NCBI RefSeq assembly: GCF_902499335.1
Contig: NZ_CABVQK010000004.1
Span: forward strand, 186,001 to 250,000
Direction: 5' to 3'
Origin: Burkholderia lata
Lineage (GTDB): Bacteria; Pseudomonadota; Gammaproteobacteria; Burkholderiales; Burkholderiaceae
DNA length: 64,000 bases
The notes below the pieces were generated by a model that saw only the letters and a program-made list of their open reading frames with translations, was not told the DNA's origin and ran no database searches. This document shows, piece by piece, positions 15,110 to 23,197 of the stretch. A program made the translations under genes and the position numbers. Within the stretch, counting starts at the first letter, position 1; each line of letters opens with the position of its first letter.

Positions 15110-16024
15110 TCAGCCGAGGAGCGCGCCCAACCGGCGACGGATCGCCTTCGCCTCACTGCGCAGCGCGTCGGCGAACGCATCGACGAGCAGGTTCTTCGGC
15201 CGGTGCTCGGGCACGATCACGCTGACCCGGTACGGAAACGACCGCGTGAGCGGCCGCACGTGCAGGTCGCGCCCGACGAAATCGAGCGCGGTCAGCGGAT
15301 TGACGATCGCCGCGCCGAGCCCCTGTCGCACGAACGCGCACACCGACACGGCGGACGGTGTCTCGACGACCGAGCGCGGCGCCACGCCGAGCTGCGCGAA
15401 CGCCTCGTCGATCAGGATGCGGTACGGATCGTTCAGCGACAGGCTCACGAACGGGCGATCGGCGAGATCCAGCAGATCGATCGCATCCTGCGCGAGCAGC
15501 GGATGACCGTCGGGCAGCACGCACACTTCGTCGAACTCGAACAGCGGCGTGAGCACGGTGCCGGCCGGCGCGACGTCGCGCTCGGTCAGCCCGAGGTCGT
15601 AACGCTGCGCGGTCAGCCACTCCTCGAGCACCGGCGATTCCTGCGTCGCAACCGACACGCTGGCGCCCGCGTGCTTCTCGTTAAAACGCCGGCACGCGCC
15701 GGGCAGGATCGCGTGCGAGAACGCCGGCAGCGCGATCACCGACAACTGACCGTCGCGAAACTCGCGCAGGCGCGCGGCCGTCGCCGCGACGCGTTCAAGC
15801 CCCACATACGCGAGCCGCACGTCGTCGAACAGCGTGAGCGCCGCCATCGTCGGCCGCAGCCGGCCATGCGCGCGCTCGAACAGCGCGAAGCCGACGACCT
15901 GCTCCATCCGCGCGAGCTCGCGGCTGATCGTCGGTTGCGACGTATAGAGCATCTCGGCCGCGCGCGTCGTGCTGCCGGTGACCATCAGCGCGCGAAAGAC
16001 CTCGATATGGCGGTGCGTGAGCAT
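15110..16024 (-). CDS. LysR-type regulator, divergent from lysA
   Basis: The product is 304 residues with the standard LysR layout: an N-terminal winged helix (RHIEVFRALMVTGSTTRAAE, MLYTSQPTISRELARMEQVV) and a periplasmic-binding-protein-like effector domain. It is transcribed away from the diaminopimelate decarboxylase gene, with 109 bases between the starts. That arrangement matches the classical LysR-lysA pair, in which LysR activates lysA when diaminopimelate is present and lysine is low. I infer the same role here. A short ATATC-A-GATAT palindrome lies immediately before its start. Confidence 0.88.
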   Translation of the reverse strand: MLTHRHIEVFRALMVTGSTTRAAEMLYTSQPTISRELARMEQVVGFALFERAHGRLRPTMAALTLFDDVRLAYVGLERVAATAARLREFRDGQLSVIALPAFSHAILPGACRRFNEKHAGASVSVATQESPVLEEWLTAQRYDLGLTERDVAPAGTVLTPLFEFDEVCVLPDGHPLLAQDAIDLLDLADRPFVSLSLNDPYRILIDEAFAQLGVAPRSVVETPSAVSVCAFVRQGLGAAIVNPLTALDFVGRDLHVRPLTRSFPYRVSVIVPEHRPKNLLVDAFADALRSEAKAIRRRLGALLG

Positions 16025-16032
16025 GTTCTTCT

Positions 16033-16043
16033 ATATCAGATAT
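16033..16043. promoter_or_regulatory. Candidate LysR binding half-palindrome
   Basis: ATATC and GATAT flank a single A, giving a T-N7-A type dyad nine bases before the LysR start codon in the LysR/lysA intergenic region. LysR proteins bind T-N11-A-like dyads; this is the only clear dyad in the region. Confidence 0.4.
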
Positions 16044-16133
16044 GAATCGAATCTCGATAATCAGGCATTTTACTGTATAGCCGATCAGGTGCATCATCCA
16101 CGTTATCCGTTCATTCGTCCCGATTCATCTGCC

Positions 16134-17372
16134 ATGTCCCTCGATTCCCGCCAGCTCGCGACGCTCGCGCAGCAATACGGCACCCCGCTGTGGGTGTACG
16201 ACGCCGACGTCATCCGTGACCGCATCGCCCAACTGCGTCAGTTCGACGTGATCCGCTATGCGCAGAAGGCGAACTCGAACATCCATATCCTGAAGCTGAT
16301 GCGCGAGGAAGGCGCATGCGTCGATGCTGTGTCGCTCGGCGAGATCGAGCGCAGCCTCGCGGCCGGGTTCAGCCCCGCCGGCGAACCGGAAGGCGTCGTG
16401 TTCACGGCCGACCTGATCGACCGCCCGACGCTCGCGGCCGTGCTGAAGCACGGCGTGACCGTGAACGCCGGTTCGCTCGACATGCTCGCGCGCATCGGCG
16501 AGCACGCGCCCGGCCACCGCGTGTGGCTGCGCGTCAACCCCGGTTTCGGCCACGGCCACAGCAACAAGACCAACACCGGCGGCCCGCAGAGCAAGCACGG
16601 CATCTGGATCGACGACGTGCCGCGCGCGCTCGAGATCGTGCGCCAGTACGGGCTGAAGCTCGTCGGCATCCACATGCATATCGGTTCGGGTGTCGACTAC
16701 GGCCACCTGTCGCAGGTGTGCGATGCGATGGTCGATCTCGTCACGTCGCTCGGCCACGACATCGACGCGATCTCGGCCGGCGGCGGCCTGTCGATCCCGT
16801 ATCGCGACGGCGAGCCGCGCGTCGACGTCGGTCACTACTTCAGCCAGTGGGACGCCGCGCGCAAGCGGATCGAACGCCATCTCGGCCACCCGGTGCGCAT
16901 CGAGATCGAACCGGGCCGCTTCCTCGTCGCCGAAGCCGGCACGCTCGTCACCGAAGTGCAGGCCGTCAACCGCCGGCCGAAGCACGATTTCGTGCTGATC
17001 GACGCGGGCTTCAACGACCTGATGCGCCCGTCGATGTACGGCAGCTACCACGCGGTGTCGGTGCACACGCAGGATGGCGCGCTGCCTGCCGGCCGGCCGC
17101 TCGTCGATCTCGCGATCGCGGGGCCGCTGTGCGAATCCGGTGACGTGTTCACGCAGGACGCGGGCGGCGTGGTCACGCACCGCAAGCTGGCGCAGCCGCA
17201 GATCGGCGACCTGCTGTTCCTGCACGACGCGGGCGCATACGGCGCGTCGATGTCCTCGAACTACAACAGCCGGCCGCTCGCGCCGGAAGTGCTCGTCGAT
17301 CGCGGTGCGCCGCGGCTGATCCGCCGCCGGCAGACGATCGACGAACTGATCGCGCTCGAAACGTTCGAGTAA
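16134..17372 (+). CDS. lysA: Diaminopimelate decarboxylase
   Basis: The product is 412 residues and catalyses the last step of lysine synthesis, meso-diaminopimelate to lysine plus CO2, with PLP. The N-terminal alanine-racemase-like barrel has YAQKANSNIHIL, whose Lys is the PLP-binding residue. VGIHMHIGSGVDYGHL and SAGGGLSIPYRD follow, and then the phosphate-binding IEIEPGRFLVAEAG. The C-terminal beta domain has the CESGDVFTQD motif, whose Cys reaches the partner active site of the dimer, and DAGAYGASMSSNYNSRP. The frame is open further upstream, but the ATG at 16134 aligns with family starts. A LysR gene is divergent and a strong terminator follows. Confidence 0.92.
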   Translation: MSLDSRQLATLAQQYGTPLWVYDADVIRDRIAQLRQFDVIRYAQKANSNIHILKLMREEGACVDAVSLGEIERSLAAGFSPAGEPEGVVFTADLIDRPTLAAVLKHGVTVNAGSLDMLARIGEHAPGHRVWLRVNPGFGHGHSNKTNTGGPQSKHGIWIDDVPRALEIVRQYGLKLVGIHMHIGSGVDYGHLSQVCDAMVDLVTSLGHDIDAISAGGGLSIPYRDGEPRVDVGHYFSQWDAARKRIERHLGHPVRIEIEPGRFLVAEAGTLVTEVQAVNRRPKHDFVLIDAGFNDLMRPSMYGSYHAVSVHTQDGALPAGRPLVDLAIAGPLCESGDVFTQDAGGVVTHRKLAQPQIGDLLFLHDAGAYGASMSSNYNSRPLAPEVLVDRGAPRLIRRRQTIDELIALETFE

Positions 17373-17396
17373 CGCGCATCCCGCGTGACGATGGCC

Positions 17397-17441
17397 AACG
17401 GCCAGGCTTGCCGCTAACGGCAGCCTGGCCGTTCTGCTTTT
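17397..17441 (+). terminator. Rho-independent terminator of lysA
   Basis: AACGGCCAGGCTTGCCG pairs with CGGCAGCCTGGCCGTT across a CTAA loop, with one bulged base, and CTGCTTTT follows. It begins 25 bases after the lysA stop. Confidence 0.8.
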
Positions 17442-17962
17442 CGGCGTAAGGCCGGATCGCAGCCTGGAGCAACCGTTCGCCCGTACCGTAGCACCTGATC
17501 CTTCTCATCGCGCGCAACCGCAGCAGATCGCATGCGCCACCTCTCGCACGCAGAGAAAAACATTCCACGTCGCGTGAAAAGTGCACGCATCTTTGGAAAC
17601 ACATTCCCTTTTGACAAAACTAAGATTGCCCTCAGTCGCACCGCATTCCTGTCGCCGGATACGCATTGACGATGCGTCCGGTCCACAACACTCGCAATGC
17701 TGCACGGGCAATCATGAATCGCACGCTTGAACGCTTAGCAGCGCACGCCGGCCTTCGCTGCCGCTCGCGCGCCTGCCTCATCCATCCGTACGCACGCCGG
17801 TCCTCCATCGCCCACGAACGCATGCCGTAACGCACGGCATCGCGCACGGCGGACAGCAACGCTCGCCGCCTCACGCCTCACCGACTTCCCGCTCACGGCG
17901 ACGCCGCCCGTCGCCGCGGCGTCGCACACCCTGAATTTTCGACAACAACCACGGAGACAACC
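17442..17962. other. Long intergenic region upstream of the cystine-type ABC operon
   Basis: About 520 bases without a supported gene. Short minus-strand frames are Arg-rich and lack ribosome sites. A TTGACA at 17611-17616 sits in an AT-richer patch (17590-17635), but I find no matching -10 at 16-18 bases. The region presumably holds the promoter and any CysB or similar activator site for the downstream operon. Confidence 0.35.
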
Positions 17963-18763
17963 ATGAAGCACTTCACCCCGACGTTCAAGCAAGGCATCGC
18001 GGCCGCCCTCCTCTGCATCGCGACCGCGACATCGCACGCGGCTGACCTGCTCGACACCGTCAAGCAGGCCGGTGTGCTGAAGATCGCGCTGGAAGGCACC
18101 TACCCGCCGTTCGACTACCGCAATGCCGACGGCCAGCTAGAAGGCTTCGACGTCGACGTCGCGAAGGCGGTTGCCGCTCGCCTCGGCGTGAAGCCGCAGT
18201 TCGTGACGACCGAATGGAGCGGGATTCTTGCCGGCCTGCAGGCCGGCAAGTTCGACGTGATCGTCAACCAGGTCGCGATCACGCCGTCACGCCAGCAGGC
18301 GCTCGACTTCAGCGTGCCGTACGTGTATTCGTCCGCCCAACTGCTGCAACGGCAAAACGATGCGCGCGCATTCAAGTCGCTCGACGAACTGAAGGGCAAG
18401 AAGGTCGGCGTGACGATGGGCAGCAACTACGTCGATCTGGTCAAGACCGTGCCCGCGATCGACCTGCAGGTCTACCCCGGTACGCCGGAGAACCTGCGTG
18501 ACCTGGCGGCCGGCCGGATCGACGCGGCGGTCAACGATCGCCTGATGCTCAGCTACCTGATCAAGAACTCGCACCTGCCGCTGCGCCCGGGCTCCGTGCT
18601 CGCGGGCGGCGAGGACCGGATGGGCATCCCGTTCCGCAAGGGCAATCCGAAATTCGCGAAGGCGATCGACGACGCAGTGGCATCGCTGCAGCAGGACGGC
18701 ACGATGAAGAAGATCTCGATGCAGTGGTTCGGCGCGGACACGACCAAGCCGGTGACGCAATAA
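17963..18763 (+). CDS. Amino-acid (cystine-type) ABC transporter substrate-binding protein
   Basis: The product is 266 residues of the polar amino acid binding family (SBP_bac_3, FliY/TcyJ-like). The signal peptide ends at SHA-A near residue 26. VLKIALEGTYPPFDYRNADG opens the first lobe, with EGFDVDVAKAVAARLGVK, and GKKVGVTMGSNYVDLVKTVP marks the second. It would bind its ligand in the periplasm and deliver it to the permease and ATPase encoded next. Neighbouring cystathionine beta-lyase suggests the ligand is cystine, cystathionine or another sulfur amino acid. It is the first gene of a four-gene operon. Confidence 0.9.
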   Translation: MKHFTPTFKQGIAAALLCIATATSHAADLLDTVKQAGVLKIALEGTYPPFDYRNADGQLEGFDVDVAKAVAARLGVKPQFVTTEWSGILAGLQAGKFDVIVNQVAITPSRQQALDFSVPYVYSSAQLLQRQNDARAFKSLDELKGKKVGVTMGSNYVDLVKTVPAIDLQVYPGTPENLRDLAAGRIDAAVNDRLMLSYLIKNSHLPLRPGSVLAGGEDRMGIPFRKGNPKFAKAIDDAVASLQQDGTMKKISMQWFGADTTKPVTQ

Positions 18764-18838
18764 CGCAGCCCGCCCCACGCCCGCGCGCACAAATGCACGA
18801 ACGCGCGGGCCGTCCGGCACACAATCAGGAGACACGCA

Positions 18839-19498
18839 ATGGAAGCACTCCAACTGGTCGTACATACGCTGCCCGTGATGGTCAAGGGCGCCATGCTCAC
18901 GCTGAAGTTTGCCGTCGCGTCGATGGCGTTGGGGCTCGTCGTCGGGCTCGTGATCGCGATCATGCGCATCGGCAGCAACCGGTTCGCGGCAGCGCTCGCG
19001 CAGGGCTATGTCAGCCTGATGCGCGGCACGCCGCTGCTCGTGCAGATGTTCGTCGTCTACTACGGGCTGCCCGACCTCGGCATCACGCTCGATCCCACGA
19101 CGGCCGGCATCTTCACGCTGACGCTCAACGCAGGCGCCTACCTGTCGGAGAGCATGCGCGGCGCGATTCTCGGCATCGGCCGCGGGCAATGGGCGGCCGC
19201 ACACAGTCTCGGTCTCACGCACGTGCAGACGCTGCGCTACGTCGTCTGTCCGCAAGCGCTGCGTCTCGCGGTGCCGAGTCTCGGCAACACGCTGATCAGC
19301 CTGATCAAGGACACGTCGCTGGTCTCCGTGATCACCGTCACCGAATTGCTGCGCTCGACGCAGGAGGTGATCGCCGCGACGTTCCAGCCGCTGCCGCTCT
19401 ATCTCGCCGCCGCCGCGATCTACTGGGTGCTGAGCACGCTGCTCACGCGGCTGCAGGGTCGCGTCGAGACGCGCCTCGCGCTGCCGTCCACGCATTGA
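18839..19498 (+). CDS. Amino-acid ABC transporter permease
   Basis: The product is 219 residues, an integral membrane permease of the HisM/TcyL family with about five membrane helices. The conserved loop that docks with the ATPase is visible as GAILGIGRGQWAAAHSLGLT followed by FVCPQALRLAVPSLGN-like residues. SLMRGTPLLVQMFVVYYGLP is the typical N-terminal signature. It has a single permease gene, so it probably forms a homodimer. It is co-transcribed with the upstream binding protein and downstream ATPase. Confidence 0.92.
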   Translation: MEALQLVVHTLPVMVKGAMLTLKFAVASMALGLVVGLVIAIMRIGSNRFAAALAQGYVSLMRGTPLLVQMFVVYYGLPDLGITLDPTTAGIFTLTLNAGAYLSESMRGAILGIGRGQWAAAHSLGLTHVQTLRYVVCPQALRLAVPSLGNTLISLIKDTSLVSVITVTELLRSTQEVIAATFQPLPLYLAAAAIYWVLSTLLTRLQGRVETRLALPSTH

Positions 19499-19517
19499 AC
19501 GCGCACCCGGCATTCAC

Positions 19518-20267
19518 ATGAACTCCATCGACGGACAGAACATGATTACGCTCGACAACGTATCGAAATGGTATGGCAAGCACCAGGTGCTCTCGGCATG
19601 CAGCGCGGCAGTCTCGAAGGGCGAGGTGGTCGTCGTGTGCGGGCCGTCGGGCTCCGGAAAATCGACGCTGATCAAGACGATCAACGGGCTCGAACCGTTC
19701 CAGAAAGGCAGCATCACCGTCGACGGCACGCGGCTCGGCGATCCCGCCGCGAAGCTTGCGCAATTGCGCGCCCGGGTCGGCATGGTGTTTCAGCACTTCG
19801 AACTGTTCCCGCACCTGTCGATCACCGAAAACCTGACACTCGCGCAGGTCAAGGTGCTCGGCCGCCGCAAGGACGAAGCCGTCGAGAACGGCATGAAGCT
19901 GCTCGATCGCGTCGGCCTGAAGGCGCACGCGCACAAGTACCCGGGGCAGTTGTCCGGCGGGCAGCAGCAGCGCGTCGCGATCGCGCGCGCACTGTCGATG
20001 AACCCGGTCGCGATGCTGTTCGACGAACCGACTTCCGCGCTCGATCCCGAGATGATCAATGAAGTGCTCGACGTGATGGTCGAGCTCGCGCGCGACGGGA
20101 TGACGATGGTGTGCGTGACGCATGAAATGGGCTTCGCGCGGAAGGTCGCGCATCGCGTGATCTTCATGGACCAGGGCGCGGTGGTCGAGGACGCGGCCAG
20201 CGACCGGTTCTTCGCCGCGCCGCGCTCCGAACGCGCGCGCGACTTCCTCGACAAGATCCTGCATTGA
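19518..20267 (+). CDS. Amino-acid ABC transporter ATPase
   Basis: The product is 249 residues from the ATG at 19518; an ATG at 19542 is an equally plausible start because the ABC domain proper begins with ITLDNVSKWYG. All nucleotide-binding motifs are intact: Walker A GPSGSGKST, Q-loop VFQHFELFPHL, signature LSGGQQQR, Walker B MLFDEPTSALDP and the switch His in VCVTHEMGFA. This is the GlnQ/TcyN class that energises polar amino acid uptake. The gene follows the permease by 19 bases. Confidence 0.93.
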   Translation: MNSIDGQNMITLDNVSKWYGKHQVLSACSAAVSKGEVVVVCGPSGSGKSTLIKTINGLEPFQKGSITVDGTRLGDPAAKLAQLRARVGMVFQHFELFPHLSITENLTLAQVKVLGRRKDEAVENGMKLLDRVGLKAHAHKYPGQLSGGQQQRVAIARALSMNPVAMLFDEPTSALDPEMINEVLDVMVELARDGMTMVCVTHEMGFARKVAHRVIFMDQGAVVEDAASDRFFAAPRSERARDFLDKILH

Positions 20268-20317
20268 CCGTGCGACGGCTGCCCTGCTTCGATTGATCGA
20301 CACTCAAAGGAGACATC

Positions 20318-21499
20318 TTGAACCACCTGCATTCGACCGACACCGTTCTCGCCCATGAAGGCCGCTCGCACGGCCAGCCCGGTTCGCCCGTGAACCCGCC
20401 CGTCTACCGGCAGTCGACGCTGCTCTTTCATGGTACCGACGCGCTCGACGCCGTACGCGGCACACCACTCGCATACGGGCGCCACGGCAGCCCGACCACG
20501 CGCGCGCTCGAGAAGGCGCTCGCTCGGCTCGAAGGCGCGCACGCCGCCCTGCTGACACCGAGCGGCCTTAGCGCCATCACGACCGCACTGCTCGCGGTGC
20601 TGAATCCGGGCGACCATCTGCTGATGGCCGACTCGGTATACGACCCGACCCGTTCGTTCTGCGACGAAACGCTGGCGCGCCTCGGCATCGAGACGACTTA
20701 CTACGATCCGACGATCGGCGCGGACATCGCGTCGCTGATGCGGCCGAACACGCGTGCGGTATTCACCGAATCGCCGGGCTCGCTCACGTTCGAAGTGCAG
20801 GATATTCCGGCCATCAGCCGCGTCGCGCACCGGCACGGCGCGGTCGTGCTGCTCGACAACACGTGGGGCACGCCGCTGAATTTCCGCTCGTTCTCGCATG
20901 GCATCGACGTGTCGATTCACGCCGCGACCAAATACATCGCAGGACACTCGGATGTACTGATGGGGGCGATCCTGACGACCGAGGCGCTCGCGCCGAAAGT
21001 CACCCGCTTCTACCGGCAACTCGGGATGACCGTCAGCGGCGACGACGCGTATCTCGCGCTGCGCGGCCTGCGCACGCTGTCGGTCCGGCTCGAACGGCAC
21101 CAGCGTAACGCGCACACGCTGATCGAATGGCTCGCGCAACAGCCGGAAGTCGCGCAAATCCTGTATCCGGCAAGACACGGTGATCCGAGCCACGCGCTGT
21201 GGCAGCGCGATTTCACCGGCGCATGCGGGCTATTCGGCATGGTGTTGCATCCGCAGCCCGACGATGCGGTGCGTGCGCTGCTCGACAGACTGACGTGCTT
21301 CGGCATGGGTTATAGCTGGGGTGGCTTCGAAAGCCTGATCATTCCGTCGAATCCGTCGCGCCATCGCACCGCCACGCAATGGGCCGCGGCAGGCCCGCTG
21401 CTGCGGATTCACGCGGGGCTCGAGCATCCCGACGACATGATCGCCGACCTCGCCGCCGGTTTCGCACGGATGCGCGCCGCCGCGCTCGCGGAAGCCTGA
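20318..21499 (+). CDS. metC: Cystathionine beta-lyase (PLP)
   Basis: The product is 393 residues of the Cys/Met metabolism PLP family. The start is TTG, supported by AAAGGAG five bases upstream. The PLP Lys is K205 in SIHAATKYIAGHSDVLMG. Substrate-region segments YGRHGSPTTRALEKALA and YSWGGFESLIIPS, with the conserved Trp-Gly-Gly-Phe-Glu-Ser pattern, favour a MetC-type beta-lyase over MetB or MetZ. It cleaves cystathionine to homocysteine, or cystine-type substrates to persulfide, pyruvate and ammonia. It is the fourth gene of the ABC transporter operon, so imported substrate is probably cleaved by it. Confidence 0.87.
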   Translation: MNHLHSTDTVLAHEGRSHGQPGSPVNPPVYRQSTLLFHGTDALDAVRGTPLAYGRHGSPTTRALEKALARLEGAHAALLTPSGLSAITTALLAVLNPGDHLLMADSVYDPTRSFCDETLARLGIETTYYDPTIGADIASLMRPNTRAVFTESPGSLTFEVQDIPAISRVAHRHGAVVLLDNTWGTPLNFRSFSHGIDVSIHAATKYIAGHSDVLMGAILTTEALAPKVTRFYRQLGMTVSGDDAYLALRGLRTLSVRLERHQRNAHTLIEWLAQQPEVAQILYPARHGDPSHALWQRDFTGACGLFGMVLHPQPDDAVRALLDRLTCFGMGYSWGGFESLIIPSNPSRHRTATQWAAAGPLLRIHAGLEHPDDMIADLAAGFARMRAAALAEA

Positions 21500-21568
21500 C
21501 GTCCGGCGATGTAGCCCCACCGCATCACGTTTTATTCACCGGTTTCCCCAACCCTTAGCGAGACCATC

Positions 21569-21913
21569 ATGAAAGACAAGCTTTTCATTCTCCGCCCCGA
21601 TTTCTTCAAGGAGTCCGAAGGTCCGTTCTACTGCGGCGATTCGGTTTCCGTCGAGGGACTGCTGAGCTTCTATCCGCGGTTGCGCGATGCCGTCGACGTC
21701 GAATACATCGACGCACCGCGGCCGCGCCAGCCGATCGTCGTGCTGATCGGCACGGACAACCAGTCGGCGCCGGTACTCGTGCTCGGCGACGGACAGACGC
21801 CGAACGACGGCGCACTCGCAATTCGCGAGCACGACGGCCGGCGCTTCATCGATTCGCCGGCCGATATCCGGCGGTATCTGTCTTCGCAGTACGGGGTGGC
21901 GCACGTCGCGTAA
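21569..21913 (+). CDS. DUF3088 protein
   Basis: The product is 114 residues and begins MKDKLFILRPDFFKESEGPF, the hallmark opening of DUF3088, continuing YCGDSVSVEGLLSFYP and ending RRYLSSQYGVAHVA. It resembles a thioredoxin-like fold with a single Cys (PFYCGD). The function is unknown. It lies 69 bases after metC on the same strand and may belong to the same operon, which would place a Cys-bearing thioredoxin-like protein in a sulfur-amino-acid unit. Confidence 0.88.
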   Translation: MKDKLFILRPDFFKESEGPFYCGDSVSVEGLLSFYPRLRDAVDVEYIDAPRPRQPIVVLIGTDNQSAPVLVLGDGQTPNDGALAIREHDGRRFIDSPADIRRYLSSQYGVAHVA

Positions 21914-21992
21914 GCACGCAGGCGGGTGCCGTCGCCTGACGGCATGGAACGGGACGCGCGACGCGCGGCCCGTTCGTCGCACCGCCCGCACA

Positions 21993-22694
21993 CTACCTCA
22001 CCGTCACGCGCACGTCGGCGCCCGCTGCGCGCCACGCCTTCAGCAAGGCCGCGCGCCGCCGCGGGTAACGCGTATCCAGCGGTTCCAGCGCGACGATGCG
22101 ATCCGTCCGGAAATGCCGGAAATCGTTCCGGCCTTCGCACCACGCCGCCAGGATCCGTACGTCATTGAAGTAACCGAGCGCGAACGGCCACACGATCCGT
22201 TCGTCGAGCGTTTTCCGGCCCTCGCTGGCGTAGCGGATCCCGAGCTTGCTTTCGGTGCGGATCGCCGCGCGCACGACACCCATGTCGACCGTTTCCCGAT
22301 CCACGATCGTGCGCGGGCCGACGAGCAGCGTCGTGCATTCCATCTCGCGGCGCAGCTCGGCCGGCAACACTGCTGAAATCTTCGCGAGTGCATCGGCAGC
22401 AGCCGTCGTGAGCTGTGCATCCGCAAACTTCCCGACCCAGCGAAAGCCGAGCATCAGCGCTTCCAGTTCCGTCTGCGAGAACATCAGCGGCGGCAGCATG
22501 AACCCGGCGCGCAGCACATAACCGACACCGGGCTCGCCGTCGATATCCGCCCCCTGCGCCTGCAGCGACGCGATGTCGCGATAGACCGTCCGGAGGCTGA
22601 CGCCGAGTTCCCCGGCCAGCAAGCGGCCACTCACCGGGCGGCGGTGGCGCCGCAGCACCTGCAGCAGCGAGAGCAATCGTTCGGCACGCGTCAT
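21993..22694 (-). CDS. YafY-type HTH/WYL transcriptional regulator
   Basis: The product is 233 residues from the ATG at 22694. The N-terminal HTH_11 winged helix is RAERLLSLLQVLRRHRRPVS followed by LGVSLRTVYRDIASLQ. The WYL domain follows, with residues such as GIRYASEGRKTLDERIVWPF and LAAWCEGRNDFRHFRTDRI in the place of the WYL core. The start was taken downstream of an in-frame ATG at 22727, because a perfect palindrome at 22701-22723 occupies the region between and is the likely operator. It is divergent from a VOC-family gene, the likely target. Confidence 0.88.
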   Translation of the reverse strand: MTRAERLLSLLQVLRRHRRPVSGRLLAGELGVSLRTVYRDIASLQAQGADIDGEPGVGYVLRAGFMLPPLMFSQTELEALMLGFRWVGKFADAQLTTAAADALAKISAVLPAELRREMECTTLLVGPRTIVDRETVDMGVVRAAIRTESKLGIRYASEGRKTLDERIVWPFALGYFNDVRILAAWCEGRNDFRHFRTDRIVALEPLDTRYPRRRAALLKAWRAAGADVRVTVR

Positions 22695-22700
22695 CGTTTC

Positions 22701-22723
22701 ATGCTGCCACTTTCTGGCAGCAT
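22701..22723. promoter_or_regulatory. WYL-regulator operator: perfect 9-bp inverted repeat
   Basis: ATGCTGCCA and TGGCAGCAT are exact reverse complements separated by CTTTC. The dyad ends eight bases before a TAGAAT hexamer (22731-22736) that could be the -10 of the VOC gene, so it would cover the -35 region. The other arm abuts the regulator start codon, so one site can repress both directions. Confidence 0.7.
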
Positions 22724-22771
22724 CCATTCATAGAATGGAACGCATCTTAATCGATCCCAGGACGGCTCAGC

Positions 22772-23140
22772 ATGACTTCCCCGAATCTCGTTCTTCTGTA
22801 TGTCGAGGACCCGGCGCGCAGCGCGCAGTTCTACGAGCGCCTGTTCGGACGCCCGCCCGTCGCCGCGTTTCCCACCTATGCGGCATTCACGTTCGACAAC
22901 GGGTTGCATCTGGGCCTGTGGTCGACCAGCGCGCGCGATTTCGTGTCGGGCGGCGCCGGCCACCGTTCGGAGCTGGCATTCATGGTCGACGACGACCGCG
23001 AAGTCCGGCGCCTGTACGAGGCGTGGAAGGCACTCGGCGTGCCGTTCGAGCAGGCGCCCATGACGGCCGTGTTCGGGCTGACGTTCGTCGCGCTCGACCC
23101 GGACGGCCACCGCTTGCGCGTATGCACGCCGGACGATTGA
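22772..23140 (+). CDS. VOC (glyoxalase/bleomycin-resistance) family protein
   Basis: The product is 122 residues with two beta-alpha-beta-beta-beta units. It begins NLVLLYVEDPARSAQFYERLF, the standard VOC opening, and ends GLTFVALDPDGHRLRVCTPD. This type is often annotated as a glyoxalase or drug-binding protein; the metal ligands cannot be confirmed because His is missing at the usual first position. It is divergent from the WYL regulator and probably under its control through the dyad at 22701-22723. Confidence 0.87.
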   Translation: MTSPNLVLLYVEDPARSAQFYERLFGRPPVAAFPTYAAFTFDNGLHLGLWSTSARDFVSGGAGHRSELAFMVDDDREVRRLYEAWKALGVPFEQAPMTAVFGLTFVALDPDGHRLRVCTPDD

Positions 23141-23197
23141 GCGCGAGCGGGCGCGCCTTCGACGGGTCGCGCCCGCACACGCGTTCAGGCGCGCGCG

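Noticed and set aside
17632..17874. 80-codon minus-strand frame upstream of the ABC operon
   Set aside because: Arg-rich composition typical of chance frames in GC-rich DNA; no ribosome site.
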